Shown here: positions 1 through 10,240 of the stretch, one piece after another
How positions within the stretch are numbered: the first letter of the stretch is position 1
Layout: every line of letters starts with the position of its first letter
Assembly: GCA_036897485.1 (NCBI GenBank)
Contig: JAYMTF010000487.1
Coordinates: 1 to 35,201, forward strand
Direction of reading: 5' to 3'
From: Pelargonium nanum
Lineage: Eukaryota; Streptophyta; Magnoliopsida; Geraniales; Geraniaceae
DNA length: 35,201 bases
Notes under the pieces: model-generated
Told to the model about the DNA's origin: nothing
Databases searched by the model: none
What the model saw: the letters and a program-made list of their open reading frames with translations, nothing else
Translations under genes and position numbers: made by a program

Positions 1-144
1 ATATATATAAATATATAATATAATAGTCTTCCTAGTAATTACACAGCGGCTGCCACCCACCATCGCTTTAACAACTTTTTTACCCATTATAAAAACGAAT
101 ATTTGACCCCCAAAAAATAAATATAAAAAAGTCTTTGACCAAGA

Positions 145-187
145 CCAATAAAAGAGCGCCACGTCATGAGGAGTAACGCCACGTCAT
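145..187 (+). promoter_or_regulatory. ERSE plus two UPRE-like ACGT elements
   Basis: CCAAT (145-149), nine bases, then CCACG (159-163) is an exact match to the ER stress response element CCAAT-N9-CCACG. The 11-mer CGCCACGTCAT occurs at 157-167 and again at 177-187, exactly 20 bp apart. Its reverse complement contains TGACGTGG, the unfolded-protein-response core. In plants these motifs are bound by NF-Y with bZIP28 and by bZIP60-type factors. W-box-like TTTGACC occurs nearby (about 102-108 and 134-140). The motifs are seen directly; function and target gene are inferred. Confidence 0.5.
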
Positions 188-224
188 CTTATATTATGGA
201 GCTCTTTTACTTTCAACAAGAAAA

Positions 225-267
225 CACGTGGACTGCGCAGTGCTACATGTTTTGCGAAGTCCACGTG
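225..267. promoter_or_regulatory. Inverted pair of CACGTG G-boxes
   Basis: CACGTGGACTGCGCA (225-239) and its near-perfect inverse (253-267, one mismatch) form arms around a 13-base spacer. Each arm holds a palindromic CACGTG G-box, the binding site of bZIP and bHLH factors. A TATA-like stretch follows at about 270-277. It could equally act leftward on a gene outside the window. Confidence 0.45.
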
Positions 268-965
268 GATTTTATATACATAAAAAAATGAGTGCATATA
301 CTATTAGGTGTATTTTTTTAAAAGTATTACTATATTTATTAAAATTTAATAATTATGATTACCTAATATAAGTCAACCTTATCTAATTTTTTGTGAAATA
401 AAAAATTCAGGCAACCATCCCATTTTAGGAACCCATTTCAATAAAAGATATTAATAGAAATTAACCATTTAACTATAAAAATTAGACTGAAATAATTATT
501 GTTGTAAGATAGTTATTTGGTTAAAGACTAACCGAACTAAAATGAATATTTGTAACCACGTCGACGATCAAAGTTGTTCATCTGATCGAGTTTTTAAATT
601 AATTTCTCGAATCACATTACTGTTATCGAAATTGAGATTTATGTTGACTTTTGAACCAATTATTATTTTCTTAAAATTTTGCAATCAATTTTATTCATAT
701 ACAATCTAGAAATTAAAGTCTTAACTATTTAATGTCGTGCCAATACCCTACTAATAAAACCGACTTTTTTTTTTTTGAATTAAATTGACCCGATATTACT
801 TTAACTTGTGCGAGTACTAAATTAATATGACATTTAATTTAAATATTAAATCAACCAATTTATGATTATTAAGTATTTAATAATAAATAATTAAAATATA
901 ATTATTTTTCACCTATAAAACAAATCAGTAAATGCTGTGTATGGGTCCAACTAACGAACTGTCTC

Positions 966-1115
966 TGCTCTAACGCAGTTCATGTGAGCAGCTTCACAGA
1001 AAATGCTCAGAAAATTTTAATTTTCCTGGAAAATTCTCTGAATCTGCTCTAAAGGCGTTTAGGCGAGCAGATTCACAGAAAATTTTCACTTTCCTAGAAA
1101 ATTCCGTGAATCTCT
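966..1115. repeat. Two-copy tandem repeat in the SDR leader
   Basis: Two diverged units of about 75 bp lie at about 966-1040 and 1044-1115. Each has CTGCTCTAA, then GAGCAG-TTCACAGAAAA, then TTTCCT-GAAAATTC, then TGAATCT. The unit ends are also partly inverted copies of each other, so the block can fold into stem-loops. It ends about 50 bp before the SDR start codon and may be in the 5' UTR or core promoter. Confidence 0.5.
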
Positions 1116-1168
1116 GTCTCCCGTTCGATTCATTTTTCTTTCTCCGAAGTCTAGTTCACATCGTTTCA

Positions 1169-3680
1169 ATGGCGAATCGCGGCAAGAAGGTGCTACTCAC
1201 GTCGAACGGGGACGAGATTTCCGAGAACATTGCGTTTCACTTGGCCAAACAAGGCTGCAGGTTAGATTTTATTTTTCGTGTTTGGTTGCTGAGAAAGTTC
1301 TAGAGAAAGACGTGAAAATGAAATTTGAGAGTCGATTTGGTGCGTGTTGTGGTTGCAGGTTGGTTTTGATGGGAGATGAGAGCTGTTTGAGGGGCGTCGG
1401 TGAGAGGATCGGCGGTTCGTTGATCGGTGGCTCGCCGGTGGAGGTGGTGGCGATGGACATGGAAGAGGAGAGAGAGGAGGCTTTCGATGAGGCTGTGGAG
1501 AAAGCTTGGAGGATTTTGGGGAATTTGGATTCGTTTGTGCATTGTTATGCTTATGAAGGTATATACTTCAAATCGCTGAGTTAAAAAATTAGCCAAAAAA
1601 TCTGAATCTGTGTGATCTATGGATTTTGAATTTGAGATATTGCGTTTCTATGATATTTTAACAATTTTTGTTTGTGTTTTTTTTGTTGTTGTTGTTGTTG
1701 TTGCTCAAATTACAAGAACCGTGTTTACTAGATTTGGTTGGAATGGTGAAGATTTTGATGTGGCTATACCTATTTCGCCAACATCTATATTGATTGATTG
1801 GAACTTGTGCTGTGTTCTTTTATGGATTTCTGCATTTGTTTAGATTCTTATATCAATAGTGAAATTTTCTATGTATCTGTGCCTATTTTGCAGGTATGTA
1901 TATTGATTGATATTTTACTTATTGAGGCTAGGGGTGAGAAATTTGGAAGTTGAGTTGTGTCCTTTTCATGGAAATCTGTATTTGTTTAGATTTTTTTGTA
2001 TTAGAAATAGTTGGTAGATGGGGCCTCTAGGTTACTTTATAGCTATTGATATTGTGTTTGTTTTAATTAAAAAATGAATGGTTGTTGCATAATTGTGAAC
2101 ACCACATGGGTGGTAGTGGCATATTTCTGGCTTGAATGGTAGAGAAAATTTTGAAGCACTTTGTTACTTACTACTTACTAGAATGTATTGGAAGTTGGGA
2201 ACTGTGATGAGTATGGGAAGTTGGACATTTGAAAACACAGCCTTTTCTTAAAGATTATATTCCATGCAGTAAACTTGCCGTCCTCGATGATTTGAACGTT
2301 TTGGTATCACATACACGAGATTAGTGATGTCAAGATCTTGGAGAATTTGAAAATTTGCTTAGCTTAATTCGGGGAAGTGGATGATGTGTATGTGTCTGGA
2401 GATGAAGCGAAATATGGCAAAATCTTGAGGAGGATTTGAAATTATGCTTAGTTTAATTGGGGGAAGTGGCCAAGTGGGTGCCTTTCATTATCATAAACAA
2501 GTTGTTCCACGTCTAGTTGTCACTTAAGACTTTGTAATGCTTCAATTTTATGCACATGTGATGGGTCCATAAAAATTTGGTTTCCTCGTATACTAGCAAT
2601 TGACGAATTTAAAGATGCAAGTCAATTTCAATTTGTTGATTGAAATATATTTTTAATGTTCAGTTAAGTACATGAATTTGTGCTTTGCTAGTTTAGGGAT
2701 CATAGCTTCTTTACGCATAATATATTATTGGGACTATCCATGCAAATCCGTAATCTTGCTAATGGCTACAATTATGGCTTATGTTGATAACCATTACATG
2801 AAACAGGAAAAATTCAAGAGCATTTACAAGTACCCGAAGATGAATTCAAAAAAATTATGAAAGTAAATTTCATGGCTCCATGGTTTCTGCTAAAGGCTGT
2901 TGGCAAAAGAATGCGAGATCATGGATCTGGAGGTTCCGTTGTTTTTTTGTCCTCGATAATCGGTGCTGAAAGAGGGATATATCAAGGATCTGCGGCTTAT
3001 GGTTCAAGTTCAGCGGGAGTGCAGCAACTAGTCAGGGTAAGCGGTTTTCACTCGCCTTAATTACTTTATAGCTTTCGCATTTAACAACTCAGCCGATGAA
3101 AAATCTCATTCCTTGCAATGTGGCCTTCGCTTATGCATTTGCATATTTTGGCCTTTTCTGGCTTTATGACTTGAAATTTAATGTTTCTGAATTATCCTTA
3201 GTATTAGACTGTTTTGTTATGGATCTCATAAGTTATGAAAGTATAGGGCTCTATGTCCAAATAGAGCTAAGTACAGGGTATAAATATGCAATTTGTCCTA
3301 AAATTATTGCAAGATTTTGAAATAACACCCCTTACACATTGTTTGAATGTTCCTTCTATTGGTCAATTGCTCACATCAACTTCTCTACTCAATATACGCA
3401 GACATCGGCTATAGAGATAGGAAAATACCAAATTAGGGTTAATGCCATCGCCCGTGGATTGCACCTTCAAGATGGCTATCCACTGTCAGTCGGGAAGGAG
3501 AGGGCGGAGAAGCTCGTTAGCCAGGCGGCCCCACTAAACCGATGGCTAGACGTTAAAAACGATCTTGCTTCAACCGTTATCTACTTAATCAGTGACGGCG
3601 CACGCTACATGACTGGCACGACCATATTCGTCGACGGAGCTCAGTCTCTCACTAGGCCTCGGATGCGATCTTACATGTAA
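1169..3680 (+). CDS. SDR-like Rossmann-fold protein, probable pseudoenzyme
   Basis: Exons 1169-1260, 1359-1558, 2807-3036 and 3402-3680 join in frame to 266 residues, the usual length of a classical short-chain dehydrogenase/reductase. All introns are GT-AG, and the start is the first ATG of the open frame. The fold is clear: VNF with Asn118, an SSIIG strand end with Ser147, Tyr162, the IRVNAIARG segment after the active site, and a C-terminal [10 protein letters not shown] strand. However, the TGxxxGxG cofactor motif reads TSNGDEIS (residues 11-18), the NNAG region reads HCYAYEG (92-98), and the catalytic YxxxK lysine is Ser166. It is therefore probably not a normal oxidoreductase; a binding or scaffold role is only inference. 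From memory, Arabidopsis At3g01980 is the likely counterpart. Intron 2 (1559-2806) contains a (GTT)n run and a short duplication. Confidence 0.9.
2332..2469. repeat. Direct duplication inside SDR intron 2
   Basis: Two copies of about 50 bp (2332-2380 and about 2420-2469) share ATCTTG-GA, ATTTGAAA, TGCTTAG-TTAATT and GGGGAAGTGG. They appear to be a local duplication with no visible function. Confidence 0.5.
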
Positions 3681-4375
3681 TCCTCCCCATTTAGGTAAGT
3701 TAAACGAATAAGGCTTGTCACAATTTTAACCTGTTTTGTGTGTGTTTTTACTAATTGTAGTAAGTTTAGGTATTGTTTGTGTGTAATTTTAGAACACTTG
3801 ATAAAAATTTCCATATCAAAGTGGATATGGAAATGTGGTGGAAAAATAGAAGAGGACAAGGTTTTATCAATGTTTGAGATTTGTCTAGTTATTGATTCGT
3901 TTGGCATCTATTTTAGAGTTGACAAGTTGTGTTTCGAGTTGTTAAACCCTAACCCAGCCTTAAAATATTTCATGTTGGTCGGGTTATGGTCGAACAAAAG
4001 TAGGGTCGGGTGTTGAGTGCCCGCAGATTCTGGTCCAAATTGCCAACTCTAATCTATTTTGTGTGGTTTTGATCCTATCTCAATGAAATTCAAATTGACG
4101 CGGTCCGAAAGCTGACTGTTTGGATTAGGATTTGCGGGAATCTAAAATCCAAACTAACTTGAAACCTATCCGATTTGAAATCAAATTGGGTGAATCCGCA
4201 CAAATTAGCATATTTTATACATTTTTTTTATATATTTTTAAATTTTTAACGGACGATAATGCAACATATATGATACAAAAATATTTTTATGAATTCCTAG
4301 TGTGGAGTGTTTAATTTATAAGATATAATGTACATTTGACAAAATTATTGTTTTAATAGGTAATACATCATGATG

Positions 4376-4430
4376 AAGCTCGAACCGAGACCTCTGAGGA
4401 TATTCAAGTGCCTTAAACCGCTTGGCCTGC
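4376..4430 (-). mobile_element. tRNA-Leu-like SINE head or tRNA relic
   Basis: On the minus strand GGCCAAGCGG (4427-4418) matches the RNA polymerase III A box, followed by TTTAAGGC as in tRNA-Leu. About 30 bases on, GGTTCGAGCTT (4386-4376) resembles a B box. The spacing and the GGCCAAGCGGTTTAAGGC string fit a tRNA-Leu-derived SINE head. No complete cloverleaf, target duplication or poly-A/T tail was identified, so the element ends are uncertain. Confidence 0.45.
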
Positions 4431-4951
4431 AAGTTCGGATTCATACAGTAGATTCGAATCCCCATTGACTTAAAGTAACTTTGTTTACTTCAGTTTGTTG
4501 AAAATAATAATAATGTTAGCATTGTGGGGAACAATCTTGTAATGGTTGAGACTTAGCCAAGAAAATAAATTCATTGGAACAAGCGTGAATGCTAATTCTC
4601 ATTACTTTAGCCGAGTAACAGCCCATAAAAGTTCGTGTAAGATTGTTTATTCTCTCTCTACATCTCTTTTCCAAAACTTGGTAAGAAAGACGAATTCTCA
4701 TATTGGATTTGAAACTACAAAACCATACAAGAGATCAAATTAAAAAAACTCAAGCTTCATTGATCTTGATCATCACATATCAGGAGATGCAGCAAGAAAA
4801 AAAGAGTACTAAACTCATATTTTTTATATGATGGAATATCACTTGTATATATGTGCAAATGAATTTTGAGAGTTGTTAATTCTAGTCTATGAATATGTGA
4901 ATTAGAAAATATATGTTGCTTTATAGTTAGTTCTCCATCAAAGTTTATTAT

Positions 4952-4992
4952 TTGAACCACCGTCGATCTTATTTTGATCAACGGTGGTTCAA
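4952..4992. repeat. 17-bp inverted repeat, 7-base loop
   Basis: Arms 4952-4968 and 4976-4992 pair over 17 positions with one mismatch (TTGAACCACCGTCGATC against its inverse). It is a compact hairpin in otherwise AT-rich intergenic DNA, with no flanking gene that explains it. Confidence 0.6.
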
Positions 4993-5604
4993 TAGTCTTT
5001 CTGCGCATTACTTCAATCGAATAAACACAAATTGAGCATATTCGACTTGATTAGTCTTGTTATTCCGTTAGTTTCTTCATCACTGTTGGCTCATCTCGTT
5101 CAATCCACTTGCAGACGGCGTACTATCATCTTCGCCTTCATTATTGGCTAGTTTGTGAAAGTATGTTTACTACGGATAGATTAGTTCTTTTCATCAAATT
5201 TCTAGCATGCAAAGTAGATATGTATCTGCTGATTGTTGAGTGCCTTTTATAACAATTTGAGAAGAAAAAGGTTCCGAAAAAGGGAAAAAGATAGTGTTCC
5301 AAGTGTAAACCAATTTATGCTTGTATATATTTTGCATGTACACCGCTTGCTGAAAATTATCGATAGTTTTGGGGGGATCGGTCAGCTATTCAGGAAACGT
5401 ATGTTGAGCGTGTCTCTTCTTCATAACGAAACGAGCTATTTATTAGCAAAATTATGCATAATTCCATAAGTGGAAATTCTACCTGGACCTCTTTTGTTAG
5501 TTAGGGGGGATATTAGTTCAAATCAGAATTTTTTAGGAGCATATTTCACTTCAGCATGTTAAAGAATGAGCCACGATTTGAGTCTTTCAATCGTAGTTTT
5601 GTAG

Positions 5605-6530
5605 CTCTTTAGCTGCAGTTATGAACTACAAAATAAATTTACAAAACATAACTGCAGTAGAAAACTAGAAAAACGCAGCTTATATATTTAGCTGCTGTTA
5701 TAAAATAACAGTCTTCAGCAACGGTATTTTGTCTTTCAATTTCAGTTATTTACTCATTAAGATTTAACTGCAGTTGAGAATAGCAAATAAACTTTGAACT
5801 TTTCAATTGCTGTTTATACATCACAATCTGCAGTTAGTAACTGCAAATAAAATTTAAAAAACTTACCTGCAGTTGATAACTGCAGAAAAAAGAGACCAAA
5901 ACGCTGCTGATAACTTAGGTTGCGGTTATTTAAATATCAGCCATCGGCAACGGTTAAACTTTCGTTTGCAGTTTTAAACTTCTTTGGCCACAGTTCTTAA
6001 CAGCAACTAGTGTTAATATCTTTAACGGCAGTTCAGAACTGCAGAAAAGTTTTGAACTTTCAATTGCAGTTTATATATCTTTTGCTGCAGTTATGAACTG
6101 CAAATAAATTTTAAAAAATTTACTTGCAGTTTAGATCCGCAGTACAAAGAGTTAAAAACGTTGCAGATTCCTATAGCTGCGGTTATTTAAATATCAGTCA
6201 TCAGCAGCGGTTTAACTTTCGTTTGCAGTTTTGAACTTCTTTGGCCGCTGTTCTTAACCGCAACTAGTGTTAAAATCTTTAGCGGCAGTTCAGAACTGCA
6301 GGTAAGTTTTGAGATTTCAATTGCAGTTTATATGTATTTTGCTGCAGTTAAGAACTGCAAATAAATTTTCAAAAAATTACCTGCAGTTTAGTTTCGCAGT
6401 AGAAAGAAACAAAAACGTTGCAGATACCTATAGCTGCGGTTATTTAAATATCAGTCATCAGCAGCGGTTAATCTTTCGTTTGCTTTTGTTATTATTTGAC
6501 CGCATTTTTTAACTGCAATCAGTCTTCGTA
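5605..6530. repeat. About 250-bp tandem array with CTGCAGTT palindromes
   Basis: Roughly four units begin near 5693, 5931, 6178 and 6435 (spacing 238, 247 and 257 bp), each marked by TGCGGTTATTTAAATATCAG or a diverged form. Units also carry several short inverted motifs such as GCAGTT-N-GAACTGC and AGCGGCAGTTCAGAACTGC. The later copies are the most alike. Dense GCGGTT/AACCGC-type motifs are typical of subterminal regions of CACTA (En/Spm) transposons, but no CACTA terminus or transposase was found, so the assignment is tentative. Confidence 0.7.
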
Positions 6531-7969
6531 TTTTTATCACTACGCTTATAAAGAATTATTAAAAAATTATCTATCTTATCAGTTTAATATTTAAAATGTG
6601 AGATAAATGCTCATGCATTTAAAATTAATCTCACCAATTTTTATTTTTGAAATTTAAATAAGAAAAATCTTTTATAATATTTTTAAATAATTTAACTCAA
6701 TAACATAAAATAATTGATAACTACAGCAAAACTAAATCCAGTTTTGATAGCCAATAAAATTTAATATTAAAGTTATGGAAATTATTTGGTTGTTGTATTT
6801 ATAAAATAGATTTTGTTAATAGATAACTGGGTATGGGGTGAGATTTACGCACTAAATTAAACATTAAACTTTTTTTCGCACTAAAGTGAACAAATGAAAT
6901 TGATAAACGTACTAAATTGATCCCTTTTTTTTTCTTTTTTACTTAAGTTAAATGAAATAAACCATACTCGTTCAAATAAATTTGTGGGAACGAACATCCA
7001 TGGTTGAACCATAATTTAAATGAAATGTATTATTATGCAAAACATAAAAGGACATTCAACCAACAATGTGGTCTTTCAATATAATTTCATTGTAACATAT
7101 ATCATGATTTAAATGTATACATGTTTAAGGAGTAAAATGTTTCATTAAATGAGTTGTTAGGTGTTAACTACAATTCAGTCACATTGGAGTCATTTATATT
7201 CAATAGAGTGTCATATACTTGCAAATTCAGTATAGCTGTAATTATTTGATATGTATTATTTCTCATTAACTTAAATCGCTCTCAACCCATAATATTTGTT
7301 ATTAACTATTTATTTTTTAGAACTTTGATTAACTATGTTTTAATTCGAATAATTTTATACTTCAAAATTTTTCAAATAATTTAATATTAGGTGCATTCAC
7401 AAAATTGTATGAAAGATGGTCATTCACACAACATCAACGTATAAGTGATTTGTGAGAACTTTAAGAAATAGACTCGGACATTGCCGGGTTAAAAAACTAG
7501 TTTTATGAGAAAAAGACTCTCAGCTAATAAATCGTGGCCATTTAGGTGATGTCACATCAACGATTTACACTCATACTCGTCCCGCCCAGATCCATTTTGT
7601 TTGTGTCTTGGCTGAGACTCTCAGCCAATTTATATTGACTGAGATTCCTGATACTCTAATTTTATTTTGTGAAATTTTTAAACTTATATAGGAAGCTTTA
7701 TCTTTTTCAATAAATAAAAAAGTCAATATTAGAATAAGGGTTAATTAGTTTTGTCTTCCCTGGACTCGAAATGATTTTGGATTTAGCCCTTTTCCTCAAA
7801 CTCGTGTGCTTTAGGCCCTTAACGTTTTTGTTTGTTTTTTTTTTATTTTGGCCTTGACAACCTGCTATTCTAAGTTGCTGACCTCCACGTCATTTGCTTC
7901 CTCCACATCAGCTGACACTTCATCCTCTATCTTTGCCACGTCACCACTCCAGTCACTCCCTCAATAAAA

Positions 7970-8424
7970 ACAGTGATGAACCCGAGACCGCCACACCCTT
8001 CACACACAACTCCACCTCTTTTCTTGGGCAATCCATGAAGCAAATCATCTAACTGCCCCTCTCCACCATCCTCAAAACCTCCTCCATCAATTCGCTCAAC
8101 TCTTCTCTAAACCCGCGGTTCATCGACAAATCTCGCTTGCGAATCGACCCCCCAAACCCTTCAAGAGCCGCCCGGACGGCGTTGCAGGCCTCGAAAGTCT
8201 TCCGAACCCCTCTCAACGTCGTCGTATAGATCATCACTCTGTTTGAAACTGTCCAGCAGTGACTTGACGGAACACGGTTGCAAATTGGAATATTCTTTGG
8301 CGGTTCTAGACCGATCTATGCGAACGGAAAAACTAGGGCTTGATTTCTCTGTATCCGGATTTGTGGTGGAATATTTTGGTTTAGGGGAGTAGGGAAGCGG
8401 AAACGGTCCGCGTCGAGGCCATCC
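7970..8424 (-). pseudogene. Decayed glutaredoxin-like gene fragment
   Basis: Three minus-strand blocks in different frames are colinear with the plant family that has a glutaredoxin domain and a C-terminal Cys-rich knuckle. Block 1 (about 8424-8240) ends SLLDSFKQS. Block 2 (about 8246-8060) reads IYTTTLRGVRKTFEACNAVR and continues to FREELSELM. Block 3 (about 8060-7970) reads GQLDDLLHGLPKKRGGVVC then EGCGG. Compared with the family as remembered, about 20 residues (the VPRVF-GG segment) are missing between SELM and EEVLRM, a frameshift separates blocks 1 and 2, a single-base loss lies near 8060, and the end beyond CGG is degraded. Block 1 also has stops in frame upstream and no start codon. 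It cannot encode a working protein. Intact members are redox or adaptor proteins. Confidence 0.75.
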
Positions 8425-9007
8425 TCACTTCACTCAAGGTCGGTGATGAGCAGGCGGAGTGGTGAGGGAGTGATGATGATTCGAATTTCGCTAAGGCTGT
8501 TCGAGATTGAGGAAGCCATTGGTGGTGGAGGTCCCAATACAGAGCTTCTCAGTCAATTGGAGATTCATCATAACATGAACTCATGCTTCTTTTAGCAATC
8601 TGGTTTCCATGAATATCAACAAAAAAAATTATATAATTGTTGTTTCTGAGAGAAAAAATAGCTCGATAGTCACCCGAGTTAGTTGTTAGCTTTTCCCTAC
8701 CTCATACCAATACCGGTCCTATAAATTAACACGAAAAATCGGATCGCACAACAAAATTCCCATTGAAAAATCAACCTATTATTTCAAGCAGCCCTGATTT
8801 ATGCAGGTTCACCAAAATTAATAACGGTGTATATACAATCCTCAGTAGTAGTACAACATTCTTGAGCTACCAATGAACTAGGTAAAAAGAAAGCGAATTG
8901 AGTTTAGGTAACTACATACCCAGATGCCAATAAGGATTTGTTCCTGAAACACCGTCAATGTGAACAAAAACAATTAGGCAGCTTTCTCAATCCCAGGCCT
9001 TCTAATT
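8425..9007. other. Spacer between relic and small membrane gene
   Basis: Bases 8400-8590 are richer in GC and read on the plus strand as a coding-like stretch broken by stops, which I cannot identify. The rest, to 9007, is AT-rich and probably includes the 3' UTR of the minus-strand gene that follows. Confidence 0.4.
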
Positions 9008-10013
9008 CTAGTCGTCCTTGGGAACGTCTTTTTTAGGAACCTTTGATTCCAATTCCTTTGGCTTTGCCTTCTCCGCAGCTCTGGAAAATGATCATCTTAG
9101 AGTTAAAACATGTCTACTACATGAGATTAGAAAAACAACATCGAATTAAAATAGTTATTACCACAACGTATCACAAACGATAAGATGAGATTCTCTTTTA
9201 CAACTCATGAGGTGTTAAGTATATGATCAAACCTTTAATGAGGGCTTTAAGAAAGCTTACTCGACCGAACAAAATTCCATAGTTTTACACACATTATATT
9301 TGGATTTCAAATCCAAAATTTCAAATCAAACAAAATAATACAGAAGCTATCTGATTTGAAACTATAGTTTTCAAATTTGGAATTCAAATTCACTGGTAAA
9401 CAGTGAAATTTCAAATGAGATGATAAGAGATGTCATCTTTCAAAATCTCATATTTTAGAGATGTTTAGAGTTTCATTGAGTTTGAACCAAATTCAAATTC
9501 TCAGCTCATCCAAAAACTGAATTCGAAGTCCAGAACTTCATGTCCTTCCTGAAATCTCACATTTCACAAATATCTTCAGTTTCATTGAATTTGAGCCAAA
9601 TTCAAATTCAAATACCTGGCTCATCCAGAAACTAAACCTAAAATTCAGAATTTTAGACAAGTTTCGAGTTTCATTGAATTTGAGCCAAATTGAAATTCAA
9701 CATCTTAGCTCAGACACTGGATTCGAAATCCAGAATTTCAAACGAGACATTCCAAGAAAAATCAAACTACAATCGCAAACCCTAGCGAGCACAAAATTCA
9801 TCAAAAAAATAAAATCAAAAGATCGTAAATACGTATGCGCACAACGCGAGAAGGAGCTTACTTCGATGCAGCGGAACTTTCTTCTTCGATCCAGTGTCGG
9901 AGGTGCTTGACGTTGCGCTTGAAAGTGGAGGTGGTCTGTCTCACATCGCCTCTCAGCATCAGATAAACGCCTCCGAGCACCGCCACCGTCACGATGAAAT
10001 TCGTCAGAGCCAT
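9008..10013 (-). CDS. 74-residue single-pass membrane protein, unknown
   Basis: Exon 1 (10013-9862) and exon 2 (9080-9008) join across a GT-AG intron of 781 bp to give 74 residues. A hydrophobic N-terminal segment (about residues 5-20, FIVTVAVLGGVYLML) looks like a single membrane anchor or signal-anchor. A basic stretch (RQTTSTFKRNVKHLRHW) and a charged Lys/Glu-rich tail (EEESSAASKAAEKAKPKE and on to KDD) follow. This is typical of conserved small plant proteins of organelle or ER membranes, but I do not recognise the family and assign no function. The start is the first ATG of the frame. The short second exon is supported by the frame, the splice sites and the continuous charged tail. It shares a TGGGCC-rich upstream region with the plus-strand gene at 10499. 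Confidence 0.75.
9471..9741. repeat. Three degenerate repeats in the small-gene intron
   Basis: Copies begin at 9471, 9580 and 9669 (spacing 109 and 89 bp), each with TTTCATTGA-TTTGA-CCAAATT, then a GCTCA segment, then ATTC-AA-TCCAGAA or a variant. They make up much of the intron 5' half and look like local tandem duplication. Confidence 0.6.
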
Positions 10014-10154
10014 TTCTCTTCAAAAACCTAATCGGAAACTCGACCGGCGATCCGATTCGACTCAGCGACCGTACGGACTGCGAAGAGCAACTGTTCTTGT
10101 ACTGACTGAGAAATTTCAGTCACTCGGAGAAGACGATTAGGTTTATTAAGGTCT

Positions 10155-10240
10155 CGAAATGGGCCCTATATGGGCCTGTTGTATTTGGGCCTTGAGAAAT
10201 AAGGCCCACATAGGCCCAACATCACGTTCCAGGCCCACCA
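10155..10240. promoter_or_regulatory. Bidirectional promoter with six TGGGCC sites
   Basis: TGGGCC occurs at 10160, 10171 and 10186 on the plus strand, and its complement GGCCCA at 10203, 10213 and 10232. These site II-type elements bind TCP factors and mark promoters of growth, ribosomal and mitochondrial genes. They sit between the start codons of the divergent genes at 10013 (-) and 10499 (+), with opposite orientation on the two sides, so one short region probably drives both. Confidence 0.65.

Larger units (their letters stand above)
1..1168. other. Upstream region of the SDR-like gene
   Basis: No coding sequence is recognisable here. The first 270 bases hold a dense group of ACGT-core elements, listed separately. 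Bases 280-950 are AT-rich and featureless apart from homopolymer runs. Bases 965-1115 hold a two-copy repeat just before the SDR start codon. The ACGT block may serve a gene to the left of the window rather than the SDR gene, since it lies about 900 bp from the SDR start codon. Confidence 0.6.
3681..7969. other. Gene-poor region with repeats
   Basis: No intact gene is recognisable. The region contains a member of a dispersed GGGTCGGGTT/GAGTGCCC repeat (about 3935-4060), a tRNA-like SINE remnant (4376-4430), a short hairpin (4952-4992), an unidentified 78-residue open frame (5233-5469) without recognisable domains, and the tandem array at 5605-6530. Bases 6540-7720 are AT-rich and featureless. 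About 7735-7935 resembles low-copy plant repeat DNA with CCACGTCA motifs. Confidence 0.6.

Noticed and set aside
1282-1584. Single-exon reading through SDR exon 2
   Set aside because: Splice sites at 1260/1359 and 1558/2807 restore a full SDR fold, so the longer unspliced reading is not used.
5233-5469. 78-residue open frame
   Set aside because: No recognisable family, no splice context, and AT-rich surroundings; kept only as an unexplained open frame.
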